Assembly (NCBI RefSeq): GCF_001857945.1
Contig: NZ_CP017770.1
Span: 4,526,001 to 4,590,000, forward strand
DNA from: Paenibacillus crassostreae
GTDB taxonomy: Bacteria; Bacillota; Bacilli; Paenibacillales; Paenibacillaceae
Direction of reading: 5' to 3'
DNA: 64,000 nt
Shown: one piece after another, positions 16,660 through 25,266 of the stretch
Layout: each line of letters begins with the position of its first letter
How positions within the stretch are numbered: the first letter of the stretch is position 1
Notes under the pieces: generated by a model
Databases searched by the model: none
What the model was told of the DNA's origin: nothing
The model's input: the letters and a program-made list of their open reading frames with translations, nothing else
Made by a program: the position numbers and the translations under genes

Positions 16660-17628
16660 GTGTGGAGAATGATCCGTAAAACTATGCTTACTATGCTTGC
16701 TATTGTAATTGTTATGGCAGGTGTTGGATCAGTGTATCAGTGGGTGGGCTCATCGAAGGATAAGAAATTATACCAGCCAGTCGGCAAGTTGTATGATGTT
16801 ACGGATCATAAAATGCATTTATACTCAGGTGGGCAAGGTGCCACGACAATTGTATTCGCTTCAGGTTGGGGGACAGTAAATCCATATGCTGATTTCTATT
16901 CTTTATACGAACGATTAGAGCCACATGCAAAAGTTGCTGTATATGATCGTTTCGGTTATGGATTCAGTGATACGACCGGCAGAAAACGTGATATTGATAC
17001 GATCACGGATGAAATTCACGAGTTATTGCACGTTTCTGGACAGAAACCTCCATATATCTTCGTAGGCCATTCACTAGGGTCACTAGAAACTATTCGTTAT
17101 GCCCAACGGTTTCCAGACGAAGTTAAGGCTATTCTGCTAGTGGATGGAGGTAGTCCTGAGTATTACGAATCCAGTGTTGTACTAACATTCTTTCCACTTA
17201 TATCTCGTGTGCTTCGGACGACAGGTGCTATGAGGGCATTGTATCATGTAGATGGATTCGCGGAATGGATGAATGATGGTAATAACGAAGATCTACAATT
17301 ACCTGAAGAATTGCAGGAGCTTATCCGCAAAGGCACACTACTAAAGATAGGTAATCGTGATATGACGGATGAAATGCGTCGAAGTAAAAAAAATGCAGGA
17401 GTTGTACTTAACGGACAAAAACCATTAGACATCCCTATAACGGTCTTAACCGCCGATTACTTCGGTAAGTTAAGCGAGGATAAAAGGTGGATGGATAGTG
17501 AAGCCAAGCTTCCGAATTGGTCCGTATCTGGTAAGCAGATCATTGTACCTGACAGCTCGCACTACATTCACAACTACCAACCTGATCTAATTGTGCAAGA
17601 ATTGATAGAACTAGTTAAGCGTAAATAA
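16660..17628 (+). CDS. Membrane-anchored alpha/beta hydrolase
   Basis: This 322-residue protein starts with a hydrophobic segment (MLTMLAIVIVMAGVGSVY) that could anchor it or act as a signal peptide. The following alpha/beta-hydrolase domain has an oxyanion region FASGWGTVNPYADF, the nucleophile elbow VGHSLGS with serine, an acidic residue in LLVDGG or TVLTADYF, and a candidate catalytic histidine in PDSSHYIHNYQPD near the C-terminus. The substrate is unknown. GTG 16660 follows AAGGGG; ATG 16669 is the alternative start. A strong terminator follows, so the gene looks monocistronic. Confidence 0.87.
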   Translation: MWRMIRKTMLTMLAIVIVMAGVGSVYQWVGSSKDKKLYQPVGKLYDVTDHKMHLYSGGQGATTIVFASGWGTVNPYADFYSLYERLEPHAKVAVYDRFGYGFSDTTGRKRDIDTITDEIHELLHVSGQKPPYIFVGHSLGSLETIRYAQRFPDEVKAILLVDGGSPEYYESSVVLTFFPLISRVLRTTGAMRALYHVDGFAEWMNDGNNEDLQLPEELQELIRKGTLLKIGNRDMTDEMRRSKKNAGVVLNGQKPLDIPITVLTADYFGKLSEDKRWMDSEAKLPNWSVSGKQIIVPDSSHYIHNYQPDLIVQELIELVKRK

Positions 17629-17668
17629 TGATAGTAAAGAAACCTATTCAATTATAACCCCTATTAAT

Positions 17669-17714
17669 AATATGACCAGAGGACACCTTATTGTGTCTTC
17701 TGGTCATATTTTTC
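17669..17714 (+). terminator. Intrinsic terminator after the hydrolase gene
   Basis: An 18-bp stem from AATATGACCAGAGGACAC and its complement (two G-T pairs) has a six-base loop and a following T-rich tail. Confidence 0.9.
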
Positions 17715-17715
17715 A

Positions 17716-17770
17716 TTGAAAGTCTCGTTCATTCATGATATTATATACTGAACGAACGTTCAGTATATAA
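17716..17770 (+). promoter_or_regulatory. Promoter and perfect palindromic operator of the TetR-MFS pair
   Basis: TTGAAA at 17716 and TATTAT at 17739 are 17 bp apart. A perfect palindrome with 14-base arms (TTATATACTGAACG and its complement, two central bases) covers 17741-17770, overlapping the -10 box and start point. This is the expected geometry for autorepression by the TetR protein encoded next. Confidence 0.8.
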
Positions 17771-17812
17771 TAAACGTTTGATGGATAATAGAGTGAATCG
17801 GAGTGGGAGCGT

Positions 17813-18412
17813 GTGAACAAAAAGAAGATACAAAGCGATGAAACCAAAAAGCGAATTGCAGACGCAACTAAAATGCTATTTGTCCAAAAAGGGTACAAAG
17901 CAACTTCTATTGAAGATATTGTGGGTGCAACAGGAAGTAGTAAGGGGAATATTTATTATCATTTTAAGAGTAAAGAAGGTTTGTTCCTTTATCTAATCAA
18001 TGAATGGGATCAGGAATGGGAACATCAATGGAAAGAAAAAGAATCACAGTATAAAAATGTGACTGATAAGTTGTATGGTGTAGCTGAGCAAATGGTTCTT
18101 GAAGATTTAAACCATCCTCTAACCAAAGCTGCGGATGAATTCTTTAATAATGAGGAGAAGGCCAGCGATGTTGAAGAACGAATAACAGAAATGGTGAACG
18201 GACATCTTACATTTTATCAGAATTTAATTCAACAGGGTGTTGATAGCGGAGAATTTAAAGATAGCGATGTTAAAGGTCTATCTATTATTTTTGAAAGTTT
18301 GACGATGGGTTTAAGTCAAATGTCTCGAAAATTAAATCAGAAAGAAGCACTAAAATTATATCAATCAGCGATCAACGTATTTTTGTATGGGATTGCCAAA
18401 GAACAAAAATAA
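17813..18412 (+). CDS. TetR/AcrR family transcriptional repressor
   Basis: This 199-residue regulator has an N-terminal TetR helix-turn-helix: RIADATKMLFVQKGYKATSI, then EDIVGATGSSKGNIYYHFKSKEGLF, where the recognition helix is GNIYYHF. The C-terminal helical domain is variable and would bind a hydrophobic inducer. Translation starts with GTG 17813 after GTGGGAG. It lies directly upstream of an MFS drug exporter in the same direction, and its own promoter is covered by a perfect palindrome, so ligand-induced derepression of the pair is inferred. Confidence 0.92.
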   Translation: MNKKKIQSDETKKRIADATKMLFVQKGYKATSIEDIVGATGSSKGNIYYHFKSKEGLFLYLINEWDQEWEHQWKEKESQYKNVTDKLYGVAEQMVLEDLNHPLTKAADEFFNNEEKASDVEERITEMVNGHLTFYQNLIQQGVDSGEFKDSDVKGLSIIFESLTMGLSQMSRKLNQKEALKLYQSAINVFLYGIAKEQK

Positions 18413-18460
18413 GATAATACCAATTATCATCAAGGTAATAGACAACTCGGAGGACTTTTT

Positions 18461-19654
18461 ATGAATTTATTGTTAAGAAATAGGGGAGCTTTATTACTCC
18501 TTATGATCAACGTATTTTTAGTATTCACTGGAATTGGCCTAGTCGTTCCGATCATGCCTACATACATGACGGAATTAAATATAAGTGGAAGTATTGTCGG
18601 GTTGCTTGTTGCTGCTTTTTCATTTACTCAACTTATTTTTTCACCAATGGCTGGACGCCTATCTGATTCGATGGGTCGGAAAAAAATTATTGTTTTGGGG
18701 ATGGTTATTTTTGCAGTCTCCGAATGGCTTTTTGGTGCTGTAAGTGACACATACCTACTATTTATAGCAAGAATGTTAGGAGGAATTGGTGCTGCGTGCA
18801 TTATGCCTACAGTTATGGCCTATACGGCAGATGTTACATCATCTGAAGAGAGAGCCAAGGGAATGGGGTTTATTACAGCAGCAATTACTACGGGATTCAT
18901 CATTGGGCCAGGAATTGGTGGGATATTAGCTGAATATGGTATTCGTGTACCTTTCTATGCAGCAGCAATAGCGGGGGCGGTAGCAGCAGTCATCACTGCG
19001 CTGATTCTTCCTGAATCATTACCTGCATCTAAACGTAACAAATCCAAGACTGTTGAGAAACAGAAATTATCTGTTCAGCTAATGAAATCCTATAGAGAAC
19101 CTTACTTTTTAAGTTTGATCATTGTGTTTGTATCGGCATTTGGTTTAGCTAATTATGAGACGGTTTTCGGTTTGTTTGTGGATCATAAGTTCGGATTTAC
19201 ACCCAAAGATATAGCTTATATCATTACATTTGGTTCTATATCTGGTGCTGTTGTACAAGCTACGATATTCGGTTGGATATTGAATCGTTTTGGAGAGAAG
19301 AATGTGATATCTTTCAGTATAATCATTGCGAGTCTATTCATATTCTTAACACTTTTCGTACACAAATACTGGATGATTGTTGTGGTTACTTTCATCGTAT
19401 TCTTAGCCATGGATGTATTACGCCCGGCAATCAGTACTCAGATGTCTAAGGTAGCCCCTGAACAGCAAGGATATGTAGCAGGATTGAATTCTGCCTTTAC
19501 GAGTTTAGGGAATATTGCTGGACCCATCGTTGCAGGATTTCTGTTTGATATAGATATTAATTATCCCTATTTATCGGCAGCAATCGTCCTGATGTTATGT
19601 TTTGTTTTGTCTATGAGGGCAAGAAATAGTCAGGTCAGTGAAAGTATAAGTTAG
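18461..19654 (+). CDS. MFS multidrug exporter, DHA1 (Bmr/NorA/TetA-like)
   Basis: This 397-residue transporter has twelve hydrophobic segments. The loop between helices 2 and 3 is GRLSDSMGRKKIIVLG, and the antiporter motif C appears as GFIIGPGIGGILAEYG in helix 5. These place it with drug/proton antiporters of the DHA1 family. GGAGGAC precedes ATG 18461, 48 bases after the TetR gene. The substrate range is unknown, but regulation by the adjacent repressor implies efflux of a compound that binds that protein. A terminator follows. Confidence 0.92.
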   Translation: MNLLLRNRGALLLLMINVFLVFTGIGLVVPIMPTYMTELNISGSIVGLLVAAFSFTQLIFSPMAGRLSDSMGRKKIIVLGMVIFAVSEWLFGAVSDTYLLFIARMLGGIGAACIMPTVMAYTADVTSSEERAKGMGFITAAITTGFIIGPGIGGILAEYGIRVPFYAAAIAGAVAAVITALILPESLPASKRNKSKTVEKQKLSVQLMKSYREPYFLSLIIVFVSAFGLANYETVFGLFVDHKFGFTPKDIAYIITFGSISGAVVQATIFGWILNRFGEKNVISFSIIIASLFIFLTLFVHKYWMIVVVTFIVFLAMDVLRPAISTQMSKVAPEQQGYVAGLNSAFTSLGNIAGPIVAGFLFDIDINYPYLSAAIVLMLCFVLSMRARNSQVSESIS

Positions 19655-19680
19655 AATTTAAAATAATCAGTTAGATAGAT

Positions 19681-19710
19681 AAGTCGCTCTTATGAGTGGC
19701 TTTTTTTTGT
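19681..19710 (+). terminator. Intrinsic terminator after the MFS gene
   Basis: AAGTCGCTC pairs with GAGTGGCTT (two G-T pairs) over a four-base loop, then eight T residues. Confidence 0.88.
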
Positions 19711-19873
19711 TTCGTAGAAAATGACAGGGTACAAATGAAAAAGAGGAAAGTTTAAGTAAACTAAAATTATACCTTCCCTAAAAACTTACAATCATCCATA
19801 ATTAGACATATGTGAGAAAGGTAGTAATAGGTCATTTTAAGGATTATTCGTATTGAATGGAGGATTTCACATC

Positions 19874-20377
19874 GTGATTAGAACCAAAGCATTTTTGATT
19901 TCGCTCTTAATATGTTTAACATTATTAGGCTGCACAGGGAATGGCTCTACGACTTTAAATTCTCAAGAGGCCGAGAAGACCAATCTTTCTGAACAAGTAA
20001 AGCAACTTGAAGAAAGACCAAGTGATGCATTTATGATGGATCTTAGAGAAACGATGAACTTATCTTTGAAGATTTTTCATGCGATGGAGAACGATGATTA
20101 TACTTACTTAGAATCAGTTTCTGCCTCAGGTGTAGTAATCAATAAGGATGATAACCAGGTCGTGTATTCTGCGTACGAACAAGAGATTAGGATAAATTTT
20201 TTGAAGGGACTTCAATTTGATAATTTAGAATATTGGAGTTCTGGATATATCAACAGTGACAAGGAATTTCAGCTTGGATTCGCTCAGTTCTATGAAGATA
20301 CACACGGTACAATCTACATAGATTTTATTAGAGAAAACGGTCAGTGGTTGTTCAATGGGTTCATGACGAACGCTTGA
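19874..20377 (+). CDS. Putative lipoprotein of unknown function
   Basis: This 167-residue protein starts with KAFLISLLICLTLLGCTGNG, a signal peptide with lipobox LLGC, so the mature protein is attached to the membrane outside the cell. The remainder is mixed helix and strand with an acidic character (AMENDDYTYLESVSASGVVI, FYEDTHGTIYIDFIRENGQW). The last part resembles small NTF2-like or DUF4878-type folds, but I am not certain. GTG 19874 follows GGAGG at ten bases; an earlier TTG at 19853 has no site. A phosphotransferase gene begins 41 bases after its stop and may be cotranscribed. Confidence 0.72.
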   Translation: MIRTKAFLISLLICLTLLGCTGNGSTTLNSQEAEKTNLSEQVKQLEERPSDAFMMDLRETMNLSLKIFHAMENDDYTYLESVSASGVVINKDDNQVVYSAYEQEIRINFLKGLQFDNLEYWSSGYINSDKEFQLGFAQFYEDTHGTIYIDFIRENGQWLFNGFMTNA

Positions 20378-20418
20378 AATTAAAGAGAAATGAGCGTTCA
20401 GAAAGGAGGGAAACGAAG

Positions 20419-21399
20419 ATGTTAGATATGCCAGTGACACACGCTATTATTTCATCTGATGCATTAATATCCGTTGTTGAAGATGAGTATGAGATAGGTA
20501 CTGTCAGTGATTGTCATCTTCTAGGAAGTGGGTTGAATGATACTTATACGGTTAAATCTTCTATCGGTACATATATATTAAGGATTTATAAGACACATTG
20601 GCGTACTTTAGATGATATTACTTTTGAAGTGGAGCTACTCAAACATTTGCAGAATAATAATATTCCCGTTTCTTACCCGATTACTAATATTAATGGGAAT
20701 TATTGGTTTGGGATTAATGCACCAGAGGGAGAACGTTACGCTGTTCTGTATTCTTTCGCAGAAGGGAAATACCTAGACACCGAAGAGTCCGCCATCCTTT
20801 ATGGACGAGAGTCTGCCAAAATGCACATTAGTATGGATGATTTCAAACCAACTAGAGAGCGGTTCATGATTGACTTGTACCATCTGCTTGACCAACCATT
20901 GGCATCCATTAACAAGGCGTTAGCACATCGACCGAATGATATTTCGTATCTGAAATCTTTATCCGACTTATTAAGGAATAGGATCGAATCCATTTCAAAT
21001 GACTTGGAGTGGGGGATATGCCATGGTGATCTTCATGGAGGAAATGTACACTTTTGTGATAATGGTACACTAACTCATTTTGATTTTGACTGTGGAGGAT
21101 ATGGATGGAGAGCCTATGATATTTCTGTATTTCAATGGGCGAAAGTTAGAGGGAAACCCAAAGAGCAATTTGAGAATAACTTATGGGATAAATACCTTGA
21201 ATCTTATCTAGAATTCAAACAACTAGGGGAGGGTGATCTGCAAGCAATTCCATTGTTTATTGCAATTAGAGAAATCTGGTTGATGGGTCTTCATACTGGT
21301 AGTTCGCACATATGGGGGAATGGATGGCAGAATGATCATTATTTCGATACCAATCTTCAGTTTCTAAGGGATTGGTGTGAGGTTCATTCAATAATGTAA
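20419..21399 (+). CDS. APH/homoserine-kinase-like phosphotransferase
   Basis: This 326-residue protein has the aminoglycoside-phosphotransferase fold. The catalytic loop is CHGDLHGGNVHF near residue 206 and the metal-binding segment THFDFDCGGYGWRAYD follows 15 residues later. The N-lobe strand TYILRIYKTHW contains the probable ATP-binding lysine. It resembles homoserine kinase ThrB2-like and stress-response kinase A-like proteins, so a small-molecule or protein substrate is possible, and antibiotic resistance should not be assumed. GGAGGG precedes ATG 20419. Confidence 0.85.
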   Translation: MLDMPVTHAIISSDALISVVEDEYEIGTVSDCHLLGSGLNDTYTVKSSIGTYILRIYKTHWRTLDDITFEVELLKHLQNNNIPVSYPITNINGNYWFGINAPEGERYAVLYSFAEGKYLDTEESAILYGRESAKMHISMDDFKPTRERFMIDLYHLLDQPLASINKALAHRPNDISYLKSLSDLLRNRIESISNDLEWGICHGDLHGGNVHFCDNGTLTHFDFDCGGYGWRAYDISVFQWAKVRGKPKEQFENNLWDKYLESYLEFKQLGEGDLQAIPLFIAIREIWLMGLHTGSSHIWGNGWQNDHYFDTNLQFLRDWCEVHSIM

Positions 21400-21424
21400 T
21401 TGAAATTCAGATATATTCTAGAAT

Positions 21425-21485
21425 AACACGCTTTGTGAAAGGATAATGTCATCGACCGTCAATTTCCACAATGCGTGTTTTTAAT
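21425..21485 (+). terminator. Probable terminator after the phosphotransferase gene
   Basis: AACACGC and GCGTGTT close a stem continued by TTTGTG/CACAA and AAA/TTT pairings; TTTTTAAT follows. The structure is long and imperfect. Confidence 0.55.
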
Positions 21486-21491
21486 ATTCTA

Positions 21492-21743
21492 TTAAATAAA
21501 CTCAAGCCAATCCAAATCAACTTGACCATGAAGTATACGAATGATGATGCGAACTTTTCCTTTATCAATACTAATGTTTCTAATAAGTGATTTTTCTTGC
21601 CACTCCGTACCATCCATCTTGCATGACATCGGCTCATGACCCTCTATTTCTATGGATATTAATGCTTGCGGTGTTCCCACTTGTAACCGAACTTTGAGAT
21701 CGAATAGTTGACCCGCAACACATATGGCATTATGGTGAATCAT
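21492..21743 (-). pseudogene. Fragment resembling a C-terminal carbohydrate-binding-like beta domain
   Basis: The minus strand encodes 83 residues without a ribosome binding site. The sequence alternates short strands (LFDLKVRLQVGTPQALIS, SLIRNISIDKGKVRIIIRI) and ends in GQVDLDWLEFI. This strand order and the terminal DLDWLEF resemble the beta-sandwich modules attached to glycoside hydrolases. No catalytic domain is upstream. I regard it as the leftover end of a lost enzyme gene, with modest certainty; a chance frame is possible. Confidence 0.4.
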
Positions 21744-21905
21744 TACGAATTAGCCGGCAGATTCATCACATTACTAATTCGATTACAAACCCTACGTTTT
21801 TGAGTATTCGCATCGATCTTGTGTTTCCTCATTATGAAACTGATCAATCGCTTATTACGTATAGTAAAAAATAAACAGTATTTTTAACGAGTGGGGGAGT
21901 TGTAA

Positions 21906-22622
21906 TTGCATCTTATCATAGATGATATTGTCAAACAGTTTGCTGGAAAAGAGGTGCTCAAGGGAGCTAGCTATACCTTTGAGAAAGGGAAAATTTACGG
22001 TCTGTTGGGGCGAAATGGCGCAGGTAAAACGACGTTGTTCAACTGCTTGAGCGGAGAGATGGCCATGGATGGCGGGAAAGTGTTATTGGAGGAGAATGGA
22101 GTTGTTCGGGAGTTGAGTGAGCAGGATATCGGATATGTCTATTCACTGCCGATTCTTCCCGAGTTCCTGACAGGGTATGAATTCGTAAAGTTCTTTATGG
22201 ATATTAACCGTGATAAGCTGCACATGGATCAAAGTATCGATGATTATTTTGACTTGATGAGTATGTCAGTGGAGGATAGGCACCGGCTTATTAAAGGTTA
22301 CTCTCACGGAATGAAGAACAAGCTACAAATGTTGATGTTCCTCATTACGAAACCGCTCGTAATATTATTAGATGAGCCACTTACCTCTTTTGATATCATC
22401 GTTGCGTCGGAAATGAAGGAAATGTTACGAGAGATGAAGCGGAATCATATTCTGATTTTCTCCACACATATTCTGCAATTAGCCTCCGATCTATGCGATG
22501 AGTTGGTCGTGTTGAACAATGGGCAGTTGTCTGCAGTCCCGACAGAACTGTTGCACAGCGAGGAATTTGAACAAAACATTATTAAACTGCTGAAGGATGA
22601 GAGCCATGATGAGAACTCTTAA
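21906..22622 (+). CDS. ABC transporter ATP-binding protein
   Basis: This 238-residue ATPase has Walker A GRNGAGKTT, Walker B VILLDEPLTSFD and H-loop IFSTH. The signature region is atypical, reading GYSHGMKNKLQMLMF, as in several exporters of the CcmA/EcsA branch. Translation begins at TTG 21906 after GGGGGAG. Its last codons overlap the start of a large permease gene, so the two form one exporter-type unit. The substrate is unknown; there is no regulator or peptide gene next to it. Confidence 0.88.
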   Translation: MHLIIDDIVKQFAGKEVLKGASYTFEKGKIYGLLGRNGAGKTTLFNCLSGEMAMDGGKVLLEENGVVRELSEQDIGYVYSLPILPEFLTGYEFVKFFMDINRDKLHMDQSIDDYFDLMSMSVEDRHRLIKGYSHGMKNKLQMLMFLITKPLVILLDEPLTSFDIIVASEMKEMLREMKRNHILIFSTHILQLASDLCDELVVLNNGQLSAVPTELLHSEEFEQNIIKLLKDESHDENS

Positions 22623-24213
22623 TACGCTTCTTGTGGTTAGGACATCAACAGTAACGAATCTATTCATTTATTACATCCAGAAGCTACCGGTGATGGGGAA
22701 ATATGTGACGGACAGTATCTATGCTAATGCAGACTTAAAAAAGGTCATTTCCATAATCGTATTTCTCATAAACCTACTATCGGGATTTGTAAATAGATTA
22801 GTCTATGTAGGTTTGCTCATTTACTTGCCTGTAGTCGGATTAGGTAGTGACCTCTCAGCTGAAGATCAGTTCAAGTATTTTGTACATATTTATTTTTTAC
22901 TCAGTTTTGTGGTTGCAGGTGTCAGTAGCGCCACCATATTGGAGCCAAAACGAGAGAAATACGTAGCTGTGAAGCTAATGAGACTGTCTCCTACAAAATA
23001 TATGAAGGCTACTCTTGTTTACCGATATGTTACGTTCATGGTCTATTTATTACCTGCGATGATTATATTCGCATCATTGCTGGGAGCCTCCATCACAGAG
23101 TCTATTTTGTTGGTAGCGTCTGTTACCTTGTGGAGGATTCTTACGGAGTATCTGCATCTTAAGCTCTTTGATACAACGGGTATGGTCTTGATAAAAAATA
23201 CTGTGATTGTCTGGACCGTCATCGGAATTGGCTATGCTGTTGCTTATATGCCACTACTGTTCGATCTGGTACCAGTGACCTTATCGTTTCTGCTGAGCTT
23301 GCCTATCTGTATCGTACTCTTGGGCGGAGGGATCTTCGCAGTTGTTCGACTTAGCCGAAATTCCAACTACAGAGGGGCAGTCGATGCCGCAACTAAGAGG
23401 GACGATCTCTTGTTGGATTTTGGGCGTATGATGGCGGAGGCGGAGAAAACAAGTGTGAAATCGAAAGAAAGCGACTATGCCTTGAAAGGGAAGCATCAGG
23501 AAAAGATCGGAAATAAGGTAGGCTACGATTATCTCAATGTTCTGTTCTTCTCCAGACATCGGAGTCTTATTAACGAACCGGTATACAAGAGGATGGCTAT
23601 CACTGGAGCATTTGGTTTGGTGGGTGTGGTAGTTGTGATGATGCTCTCACAGAGAAGTGAATTCACAGCGCCAGATCTTGGAGTTACGTTTCCCTACCTG
23701 GTTTTTGTTATGTATCTCTTATCCGTGGGAGAAAAAATGAGCAAAGCCATGTTCTATAACTGTGACAACAGCCTTTTACGGTATAGCTTCTATCGAGCCT
23801 CGGCTTCCGAGCATTTCCGCATTCGGCTTATTAAAATTATGAGTCTGAATCTAAGGATTGCAACAGTTCTGGCTGCGGCATTAACAGCTATTACGATAGT
23901 AGCGGGTGGAGAATGGTTAACCAAAGAGCTAATCTTGATGTGGGTGTGTATACTCTCGTTGTCCGTCTTTTTCTCCATTCATCATCTGTTTATGTACTAT
24001 ATCTTTCAACCATACACTTCGGAAATGAATGTGAAGAATCCGCTATATTTTGTTGTCAACATGTGTGTATCGATTGCAAGCGGTATTAGCATTGTCCTAC
24101 GTGCACCAGCAGGCATCTTCACTGCTATTATTGTTACACTTACGCTATTATACTTATTCACTTCACTTAATCTCGTTCGAAAATACGGTAGTCACACATT
24201 CCGTGTGAAATAA
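22606..24213 (+). CDS. ABC exporter permease, large (about 535 residues)
   Basis: This protein has about twelve hydrophobic segments in two halves, separated by a charged cytoplasmic loop near residues 270-310 (AATKRDDLLLDFGRMMAEAEK). I do not recognise a named family; its size and the overlap with the ATPase gene suggest an exporter membrane subunit of the EcsB or ABC-2 kind. The start is uncertain: ATG 22606 or 22609 follows AAGGATGAG, while ATG 22597 lies within that site. A terminator stands 90 bases after the stop. Confidence 0.75.
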   Translation: MMRTLNTLLVVRTSTVTNLFIYYIQKLPVMGKYVTDSIYANADLKKVISIIVFLINLLSGFVNRLVYVGLLIYLPVVGLGSDLSAEDQFKYFVHIYFLLSFVVAGVSSATILEPKREKYVAVKLMRLSPTKYMKATLVYRYVTFMVYLLPAMIIFASLLGASITESILLVASVTLWRILTEYLHLKLFDTTGMVLIKNTVIVWTVIGIGYAVAYMPLLFDLVPVTLSFLLSLPICIVLLGGGIFAVVRLSRNSNYRGAVDAATKRDDLLLDFGRMMAEAEKTSVKSKESDYALKGKHQEKIGNKVGYDYLNVLFFSRHRSLINEPVYKRMAITGAFGLVGVVVVMMLSQRSEFTAPDLGVTFPYLVFVMYLLSVGEKMSKAMFYNCDNSLLRYSFYRASASEHFRIRLIKIMSLNLRIATVLAAALTAITIVAGGEWLTKELILMWVCILSLSVFFSIHHLFMYYIFQPYTSEMNVKNPLYFVVNMCVSIASGISIVLRAPAGIFTAIIVTLTLLYLFTSLNLVRKYGSHTFRVK

Positions 24214-24303
24214 ACCTTTTTGAACACAAAACGAGGCTTGCGTTCTGTAGTGTAGCTAGTAAACCTACTAAACAACCGATAACTGAACTCCTCTGTCATA
24301 CAT

Positions 24304-24331
24304 AGTCCGCGTCTCAACGCGGGCTTTTTTT
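24304..24331 (+). terminator. Intrinsic terminator after the ABC permease gene
   Basis: AGTCCGCGT pairs with ACGCGGGCT over a CTCA loop, followed by a run of T residues. Confidence 0.88.
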
Positions 24332-24727
24332 GTGCACTTAGTTAATGAAACGCGGAAATGTATGGACTTTAGAGCGCCAAATGAAATGACTTTTAAAATG
24401 GCAAGAATTTATTGGAAAAATGACTTAGGGACTACTTGGTATCAAGACCGATAAAGTAAAAGGTTCATCAGATTTGGTCTTCCCCAGAAGAATATTTCCG
24501 TCGTTCGTCCAGCCACGAAAAATATTTTCTCTTAATTGTCTATGATAAGGATCAGTAGCAACCAAAATAAGAATGGAGATGACAACGGAGGAAAGATTCA
24601 TTAAACATATTCTCTACCTTGATCACCTTGTATTATTTATCCATAATTGAAAGAAGGAACAAGTACACAGATTGGGTAGTTAGAAATGAGAGATTGTACT
24701 AAAATTTAATGAAATGAGGAAATATTT
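24332..24727. other. Gene-poor stretch with possible coding debris
   Basis: I see no convincing gene here. Two short frames look protein-like but lack ribosome sites. One on the plus strand ends near 24454 with FKMARIYWKNDLGTTWYQDR. The other, of 58 codons on the minus strand, contains LVATDPYHRQLRENIFRGW and stops near 24425. Both could be fragments of lost genes. The last 60 bases are the leader of the zinc-ribbon gene. Confidence 0.35.
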
Positions 24728-24919
24728 ATGGCGAAAACAAAACGTGGGCATGCGTTATGGAACCTACCATCACGTGGCCGTGGCACCTGTCCAGTCTGCC
24801 AGAGCACACGAATTAAGCTGCTTTATCCAAGAACCAAAAGTGATGGGACGGCTGTAAAGGTATGTAAACGCTGCGACAAGGCACCACAAGTAAAAGTGGA
24901 TGCCAGTACTATTCATTAG
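24728..24919 (+). CDS. Small zinc-ribbon protein
   Basis: This 63-residue basic protein has two CxxC pairs, CPVCQS at about residue 21 and CKRC at about residue 46, separated by a strand-rich TRIKLLYPRTKSDGTAVKV. That is a classical zinc-ribbon layout. The start MAKTKRGHALWNLPSRGRGT is strongly basic, suggesting nucleic-acid or ribosome contact. ATGAGGAAA lies upstream of ATG 24728. Similar small proteins occur in Bacillales, but I do not know a tested function. The gene is free-standing and followed by a strong terminator. Confidence 0.8.
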   Translation: MAKTKRGHALWNLPSRGRGTCPVCQSTRIKLLYPRTKSDGTAVKVCKRCDKAPQVKVDASTIH

Positions 24920-25025
24920 CATTAGAAAGACTGTATGAGTGGATCATTTGAGTATCATCTCAGTTATTATTCATTTAACCTTCATGTTGCATAAAAATTG
25001 ATATCTTAAGGTAAAGAAATCAAAA

Positions 25026-25070
25026 AAACCAATAAACCAACAGGGTATTCTGTTGGCTTATTGGTTTATT
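25026..25070 (+). terminator. Intrinsic terminator after the zinc-ribbon gene
   Basis: An 18-bp near-perfect stem, from AAACCAATAAACCAACAG to its complement, has a six-base loop and is followed by ATTTA. The A-rich 5' flank could make it bidirectional. Confidence 0.8.
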
Positions 25071-25115
25071 TACGCTCATTTCTACATATCGTAGAAAAAG
25101 AAAGAGGAGACTCGC

Positions 25116-25262
25116 GTGATAAGGGCAATTACTGTTATCATTTGGCCCATGGCAGTTATTATCTTTCTAATATTGGGTTTTGTCTTCAATCAATGGAGCA
25201 CGTCCTTCCATGCTACGCTAAGGGTAGTATTCTTCAACAACCGTCACAGAAGGAGATGTTGA
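25116..25262 (+). CDS. Small single-span membrane protein, 48 residues
   Basis: GTG 25116 follows GAGGAGACTCGC, a strong site. The product has one clear hydrophobic segment, IRAITVIIWPMAVIIFLILG, then a short basic tail (FNNRHRRRC). Its stop lies five bases before the DinB gene, and the two could be translationally coupled. I do not recognise it. A different frame across the same bases is longer but has no ribosome site and no protein-like features. Confidence 0.45.
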   Translation: MIRAITVIIWPMAVIIFLILGFVFNQWSTSFHATLRVVFFNNRHRRRC

Positions 25263-25266
25263 TTCC

